DNA of 64,000 bases from Castanea sativa (lineage: Eukaryota > Streptophyta > Magnoliopsida > Fagales > Fagaceae): the NCBI RefSeq assembly GCF_040712315.1, contig NC_134023.1, positions 65,797,257-65,861,256 on the forward strand, given 5' to 3'. Positions 57,917-64,000 of this stretch are shown here, one piece after another. The translations under genes were made by a program, and so were the position numbers. The stretch's first letter is position 1, and every line of letters starts with the position of its first letter. The notes beneath the pieces are model-generated. The model searched no databases. It saw nothing but the letters and a program-made list of their open reading frames with translations, and was not told where the DNA came from.

Positions 57917-59639
57917 CTTCAGTGTTGAAGATTCTAGTGAAGCTGATATCTGCTCCAGAAGCTGCAGAAGAGTTCCAAGTCGATTGATGGGAATGAGGAC
58001 AGAACCACCAACTTTAAGAGAAGCTATAGCACAGTAGCAGAGATAAGATAGTTTGTCCTGTTCTTCCAAACTCTCATCTGTATAAAGTAAGGATTCAACT
58101 GACTCTTCCCAATTATTGTTGTTGTTGTTGTCCATGCTATGCAAGTTAATTGCAAAGGTAAAAAATATTCAATATCTCCATTTATTGATAAATAAGAACT
58201 CCATAAATTTGTAAAAAATAAAATCAATATAATAGCTACAATAAAGCATCTAGTAAAAAACATAGAACCTAACAAGACAGCTAACAAAACCACAGAAAGT
58301 GATAATACCTGAGAGTCGACATACTGTCGGTAGTGGGAATAGAGAAACCATCATCATCCTCAACATTTTCCATGGCATCCAAGGATGAGAAATCTGAATA
58401 TAATACGATATCATTCGATTGAAGAGAACTATAATCAAATTTCATCGCATGAGCAGGAAGAAAGATAGAGTTTGAAATAAAAGCAACATCTCTTTTTGGA
58501 CCATTTATTGTCCAATTACAAGTGCCTATTTCTAAACCAGAGCTGAAAGCTTTTATGATCAATGTGCCATTGTAGCAGGTCTCTTCAGCATATCTAAGTG
58601 TCTGATCCTTCTGTGTGCAATCTGTCACATCAGCTGCACTGAGAAGTTCCACTTATTTATTCATTTATTTTGATAAGAAGTGATAAATTATATTAAAAAC
58701 ATACACTGAACACAATAAATTGACAGAGCATTTACTTGATAATAACTTAGTACTTGAAAAAGTGACATATAAAAGTACTAGATTAAGACAAAGATGCAGT
58801 GCAAGTATGCATTGAAAAAATTTCACCAAGAAAGGACTCTATAGACTATCGAATGAAACATCAGTTACCTGTACAAGGGCACCCAAGCACCTAGCTCAGT
58901 CCCATCTTTGCCTAAAACTACTTCTCTCAGAGAAGATGGAAGCAATTCAAGCTCTTCCCAACTCATCCATTGAGGGAAACTAGACCCCTCAGGCCCATAA
59001 AATTGCCTGAATTCCATATGCATTGAAACAAGCTCCTCCATCATAAGCTGCCCAAGTCTAGCTGTTACTTCAGTTACATATATCTGACAAATTCACCCAC
59101 CAAAATTATGAAAATCTTATCAACATTATTGGGAAAGACTAAATAAATATAGCCACCCAATTGTGTCATACCTTAGCGGAAAAACCCTTCATCTGAGTAA
59201 GAAACGGTAATCCTAGCATACCCATTGGGCTTGAGATTAATACAATATCAATAAAAGACACATTCCACAGGTGCAAGTTATTAACAGTTTTGTGCCAAGG
59301 CACTGCATAAATCAAATCATTTACATCAAGGGGCTTGTCGATTTTCTGCCTTTTTCTTGCAACAGAATCTGAACTTGAAGAACTAGAATCTTGAAAGTCA
59401 GAAACTTTAACATCCACCTCAGCATCAAAACCAGTGGGAACAGGAGAGAAGATTGAAAGAGCTGAAAGGTCCATGGGGCAATCGAATAATATCCTAAACC
59501 CACATACATTGACTATGTGACATGGTGGGAAATGAAAACCCCCACCTCTGCTCAAACATGTCTGCAAAACAATGAAATTTAATCAACCCCTATAAACCAG
59601 AATTTAAATAACACACACAACATATCTATGTTTAAATAA

Positions 59640-59760
59640 GATCCTAAACCCAGACACATTGACAATATGACATGGTGAAAGATATAAAAACCCCAAATTT
59701 ACTCAAACATGTCTGCAAAATTATGAAATTAAACCACACCCCCAAAAACAGAATTTCAAT
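59640..59760 (-). pseudogene. Duplicated, decayed start of INTS9 exon 2
   Basis: It repeats about 59490-59610 (ATCCTAAACCCA.A.ACATTGAC, TGACATGGTG, CAAACATGTCTGCAAAA) at about 80% by eye. The acceptor and TCLS are kept, but a small deletion shifts the frame after TCLSKFGVF. It lies in the first intron. Confidence 0.8.
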
Positions 59761-59914
59761 AATATATACATGCACACAGAAAAACCAGTACATATCTAGC
59801 TCATATTCTTTGATTATGCAGAAAGAAAGTAAGAAACTCACAAACTTCATGGGGATGAAATTTTGCCACTGCAAATACTGGTCACTCTCTCTTGCTACAA
59901 CAAGTATGTTCACC

Positions 59915-60171
59915 TACAAAGAACATTCATATTCATCAAAATAAATAAAACTCATTATTAAGCACATAAACATTATGTATAAAATCCAAACTCACGACTA
60001 TGATATCAAAAAAAGAAAAAATGGCATATGGGCATATGAGCATATGAGCACAATAAACAATCCTGTTAGGGTTAAGGAACAATAAACAATCAAGGGTTAA
60101 GAGAGGAAGATGGGGTGCTAACCCTATGGCACTTGAAAAGCATAGGGTTATGGGCAGATGGGGTGCTAACC
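59915..60171. other. Short gap with a tandem repeat
   Basis: GATGGGGTGCTAACCCTATG is present at about 60109 and 60157, a ~48-bp direct repeat whose right copy contains the PMD gene stop codon. GGCATATG/AGCATATGAG repeats lie at 60022-60050. Confidence 0.8.
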
Positions 60172-63100
60172 CTATGGCACTTGGCGCTTACGCTGTCTTG
60201 TATAATGTCTGGTATGTGGGGGAGGGGGTACCGCATCTCCTTGGTCAGGCTCCTTGCGTTGCTGCAAAGACGAAGTTACAAAGAAACAATGGATCAAATG
60301 AATTTTAATATCAACTATAACAGCAGTCACGAAAGTATTCAAAGCTAGTAAATGACCAATGCATACCGTGGGGCCAGCCTTGTGTCCTGCTTTGTGACCA
60401 CCTGTCCCACAAGGAGGTGCTTTTCTTGTACGTTTAGGCCGACCTTGTGGGGGTGACTGTAGCTCATCAACTTGCTCATTCTCGACATGCATAGCTGGTT
60501 GATTTGCTTGACTCCCAACAACTGAAGATACTACAACTGCGGGGGAGGATGGTGTAGCGGACGAAATGTGAGTGAGGCTCATAGTCATAGGAGCTGTATG
60601 CAGTCCAGGAGTGGGCATGAATGACATGGAGTCACTATGGGGTGGTACATGGTGTATATGACCAATGCTGTACGAGGGAGATTGAGTGTGCATGACCTGA
60701 GGGGTGTCATTGAAATCAATGCCGAGATCAAAGGATGGTGGAGTAAGGGATAGATGAGCGGGGTCAGAAAATGTACATAGGGTGGGTGAAGGGATCTCGG
60801 GGTGAGAAGATGCATGTGCAGTGGGTACAGGGATCTGTAGGTCAGGAAATGCGGGAGTAGTACGAGGAGGGATCTCTGGGGAAGGAGATGCATGTGGGGG
60901 TGGAGGGAACTCTGGGGCAGGTGATGCATGTGGGGGTGGAGGGAACTTTGGGGCAGGATAAGCATGTGGGGGTGGAGGGGGTTGATTTTGGCCTTGATGG
61001 GGTGCAACACACTGGCCATGGCTATGGCTGGCAGGAGTTGAGCTCGTGCTTGGTCGTGCATTATGTTCTGGCAGTTCTGGATTTGCTGTATCCGCATCTT
61101 CCAAGGGAAGATGGGCAGCTAGACGGTGAAGGCGATCCACTTCCTTCAGCATAGCTGTAATCAGCTTGTGCTCAGGACTGTCTACTACATAACGCATCAA
61201 CATCTGCTTGTGCATGGCGACCTGCAATTTTTGTAATACAATTAGTACACCTAACGCAAAAATGGTAACACACAACAAAATTTGGAAAGAAAGGTCAAAG
61301 CGATTACCGTAATAAGAAGAGAGGCGCTAGTGTGGTCGACAAACCTCCATGTGACTTTACCATACCAGCCGAAGTATGGATGAACACTCGACATAGCACC
61401 CTCTAGTCGTGCTCCATGACATAGTTTCTGTGCTCTCGTATTCCATACTTGGATGTGGCTACAATGTCTGACCCTCCAATCCACTTCAATCTTCCCCCTC
61501 AAGTCTATCTTATGAAGGGCATCGTCAGTATCAACATTTTCGGGAATTTCTTGCACCATCCCAAACTGACGAAGAACACGATCCGGTGTATGTTTCTCTA
61601 CTAGCCAGAAACATACAAGCGGCACCCTCGCCGTCCACATGTCCCGTCCTGCTACACAGAACGCAGGCAAGTGGCCTAATTCGGCTTCATATGGTTGCCA
61701 CACCACCTGTTGTAGTAAAAAAAAAGCGCAGCACATTATGCAATGTTCCATTATTTTGAATTGACATATTTTACAGTTATAACAGTATACACTAAGATAA
61801 CATTACAAGAAACACAATTTGGATACTTGGTTGGGATACATAGAATCTAGAAGCTGACAGTACCGAACCAAACAGATTTCGGCGGGGCTATTCTTCGTGC
61901 TCACGACCCAAACCAACCTACAATGAAGAAAGAGGAAATCAATATCTACCAAATATGCAATGTAATAAAAAAGAAAAAGGATATGTATGTTGAATAATGC
62001 TAAGTTCAATGTGTCATATCGTTTAAAATGATGGATCCAAAAAAAATAGAGAGAATCGGTCAAGGAAGAGACTTACTTAATAGACAATGGCGAAGATGGT
62101 AATGGTGGGCCATATGCACCATCTGGTGGGAGGTCCATCCTTGGGCACAAAAAAGGGAATCTGGACCATGCCCAATATTGAACGAGTATTAAGGCCCCAC
62201 CAATCTGACTAGCGTTTTTGTCGGTTGCCCTGCATAACTCTCTGTACAACCATGCAAGGCAAGCGCTCCCCCAACTGTACCGAGGTGGATTGTGAAGGTC
62301 CCTCAACATCTGCAACCACATCGTATGCACCCTATCGCCAGACTTGTCAGTGAAAATTGTGTCCCCTAGGAGTGCTAGAATATAACACCGTGCATACTGA
62401 TGCACAACAACCTCTTCTGCACCATCGGGCAACCCTTGGTCAATTTTTTCAAGTAGCTTCTTGATTTGGATCCTCTGTCCTTTAAGCACCACGGAATTAG
62501 TAACAATTCCAAGCATTTCTTGACATTCAACAGCCCACCTCAAGGCACAAGTTCCAACAATTGCCTCACCATCGATTGGAATCCCCAACAGAACCTCCAT
62601 GTCTTGTAATGTGATCGTCATCTCACCATGTGGAAGGTGGAAGGTGTGGGTTTCAGGCCGCCATCGCTCAACAAAGGCCGTTATCAAATTATAGTCAAGC
62701 TCTCTAAATGGGGTCCTATACAGCCCCTCTAATCCAATTATCTTGACAATGTCGAGGACGAGATCATCCACCATCGGGCTTCGTTTTCGAAACTCCTCAT
62801 TACGACCACGACATTTCAATACCCCCGGATCCTACACATGATAGAACCATGGTGATGAGATGTAATATGCCATAACCTTTGTATAAATGATTGTAGCTAT
62901 TGTTGGGAAAATAGACTATAAGTTCTTCAATTGGAATTTCCATGAGTTTATGACAACTTATTTAATGAAGGGTTTGTAGTCTTCTTATTTTTTTTATACA
63001 AAAACCAAAAATACAAAAGCTATATATCAAGATTAAGGTTATGCTCAAGAAGAATTACATCAACAAAATCAGGAGTATAACCTAAAATGAAAATGATAAG

Positions 63101-63376
63101 AGGTAGATAATTATTTAGAGACCATTTTGCAAGAGCATTACTATGCATTCAAAGCTAGTGATACCATTGACAAACTTAGGATTTTAGAAATGAAAAAAAA
63201 AATCAACATAATGTGAAAGGATAAGAAAAGAATATAGAAATTCAGCAGGTCATCGATTTTAATTTTACCTGGCCTTCCCAAACAGCAGATGATCGATGTT
63301 TTGTTAGAAACCTTAACACCGAAGGAACCCTGGGACTAGGACCGAACTCATCATCCACCTCAGCAACGGCAGCCAT
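60172..63376 (-). CDS. Plant mobile domain (PMD) protein, 6 exons
   Basis: Exons 63376-63269, 62831-62077, 61917-61827, 61706-61308, 61221-60367 and 60261-60172 are all GT-AG and in phase, giving 765 residues. Residues about 30-420 form a plant mobile domain of the 'aminotransferase-like'/MAIN type: TKHRSSAVWEGQDPGVLKCR, GLYRTPFRELDYNLITAFVE, WRPETHTFHLPHGEMTITLQ, PYEAELGHLPAFC. The region after residue about 480 is low-complexity with repeated PPPPHASPAPEF-like units. The last ~70 residues are basic with KRTRK and RQRKRQ, likely nuclear-localisation signals. MAIN/MAIL1 act in genome silencing, but most PMD genes are transposon-borne; the location beside a MULE favours a transposon gene. No stop or frameshift is present. 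Confidence 0.9.
60880..60985 (-). repeat. Proline-rich coding minisatellite in the PMD gene
   Basis: Units of about 36 bp (GGTGGAGGGAACTCTGGGGC plus GGTGATGCATGTGG on the plus strand), three clear copies, encode PPPPHASPAPEF variants. Confidence 0.85.
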
Positions 63377-64000
63377 ACTACATATTAAATTAGAAGAAAA
63401 TGCATCAATTGCCTAAAGCTTTATATCTTTAAAGTTAGCATGATTTCTTTAAAGTAAATCCGTCCCCAAGTCTCATTTCCCACAAACAAATACATACAAG
63501 GAATTTCTAGCAGATATTACCAGGATATTTTTTTGGCATGACCAAATTTGTTGGTAGTATTCTGCTGTTTCTAAAGATCTGAAACGTGTCCCATTAAATT
63601 ATGCCTACTCTTCCAAAATGGCATGATTAATTTAGCCCATAGTTTGTTCTTTTATTTTTATTTTTTTGAATAGAAGATAGAACCAACCCAAAGTTTCTGA
63701 TTGCAGTAAAGTTGGCAAGTAAAGCTGGAATTCTTTTCCTCTATAAAACGTTATCGGAATAGATTTTAGTTGTAGGAAATCATTCTCTTTTCTCAGTTTA
63801 TGCTTTGATGGATGCTTGTAATTTGTGTACTTGATTGTATTGGTCCCCAGTTGTATACAGGATGTAATTTGTGTACTTAATTGGATGACTTTTTTTTTTC
63901 TTAGTTGAATAAAATTTACATTGCTTATCCGCTAGGGGGGGAGATGGAATTCTTTTCTTCTGTCTTTCCTGCTTTGTTTTTTCGGTACGATCCAATATTT
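63377..64000. other. Upstream region of the PMD gene to the window edge
   Basis: It would contain the PMD promoter on the minus strand; I see no clear TATA box at a plausible distance. 63830-63920 on the plus strand has a repeated TGTAATTTGTGTACTT phrase (63817 and 63863) and an AATAAA, which could be the 3' end of a transcript. No frame recognised. Confidence 0.35.

Larger units (their letters stand above)
56969..59850 (-). pseudogene. Integrator complex subunit 9, 5' part only (exons 1-6)
   Basis: Exons 59850-59842 (MKF), 59561-59172, 59083-58869, 58638-58309, 58136-57917 and 57061-56969 join in phase into 419 codons without a stop. They cover the metallo-beta-lactamase fold and start of beta-CASP (FHFPPCHIVNVCGFRILFDC, VLISSPMGMLGLPFL, YNGTLIIKAFSSGLEIGTCN, YVISSIAEELLAYTNVIPE). 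INTS9 pairs with the INTS11 nuclease in the nuclear Integrator complex that cuts snRNA 3' ends. Plant INTS9 is about 700 residues; the second half is absent, and sequence after exon 6 belongs to another gene. The exon 5 donor is GC (AAG|GCAGCT) or, with 12 extra residues, a GT 36 bases on. It is probably a truncated duplicate; whether it is expressed is unknown. Confidence 0.88.

Noticed and set aside
56969..59850. Functional full-length INTS9 gene
   Set aside because: No sequence for the C-terminal ~280 residues follows exon 6; the next exons belong to a different enzyme.
59842..59913. Upstream in-frame ATG adding 21 residues to INTS9
   Set aside because: Plant INTS9 proteins as I know them start MKF; the upstream stretch shows no family similarity.
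60585..61154. His/Leu-rich minus ORF and a Gly/Val-rich plus ORF
   Set aside because: Other-frame shadows of the proline-rich PMD exon.

Overview
The window looks like nuclear DNA of a woody eudicot. It is strongly AT-rich, has GT-AG introns, and is dominated by transposable-element debris. Several repeats (a SINE with a long A tail, the LTR sequences, the linker style of the ankyrin-PGG gene) resemble what I know from oaks and relatives (Fagaceae), but that assignment is inference and was not checked against a database.

Layout: 1-3.1 kb is the right end of a Tat-type Ty3/gypsy element, with a decayed antisense gene and an LTR, and an unusual density of TGACG. 4.0-6.65 kb holds exon remnants of an ankyrin-PGG gene. 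7.5-9.05 kb is a non-autonomous Mutator-like element with ~250-bp terminal inverted repeats and a perfect 9-bp target duplication. 9.2-10.2 kb is a Copia-type LTR. 10.6-22.2 kb is gene-poor and full of MITEs, foldback elements, tandem duplications and microsatellites. 22.2-22.5 kb is a second PGG-domain remnant.

23.3-41.7 kb (minus strand) is the main host gene: an ankyrin-repeat membrane protein of the ACD6/ITN1-like PGG class. I can assemble nine phase-compatible exons into an uninterrupted 807-residue frame spread over 18.3 kb. Its introns hold a solo LTR, MITEs, a SINE, internal duplications that copy splice sites, and a 5.1-kb composite of Copia and LINE sequence flanked by a 13-bp direct repeat.

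46.8-51.8 kb (plus strand) is an autonomous-type Mutator-like element. Its transposase gene is readable end to end except for two single-base frameshifts. Both ends carry clusters of AATCGAGT...ACTCGATT palindromes. 52.7-59.9 kb (minus strand) has host-gene fragments with their introns: the 5' six exons of Integrator subunit 9, then scattered exons of a queuine tRNA-ribosyltransferase with internal and terminal exons missing, then two exons I cannot identify. 60.2-63.4 kb (minus strand) is a complete six-exon gene for a plant mobile domain (PMD) protein with a proline-rich tail, a family tied to transposons.

The most intriguing parts are the palindrome arrays of the 47-52 kb element with the neighbouring PMD gene and gene fragments, a MITE family that keeps one core but has at least three different terminal repeats, the splice-site duplications in the ankyrin gene, and the TGACG-saturated left end.
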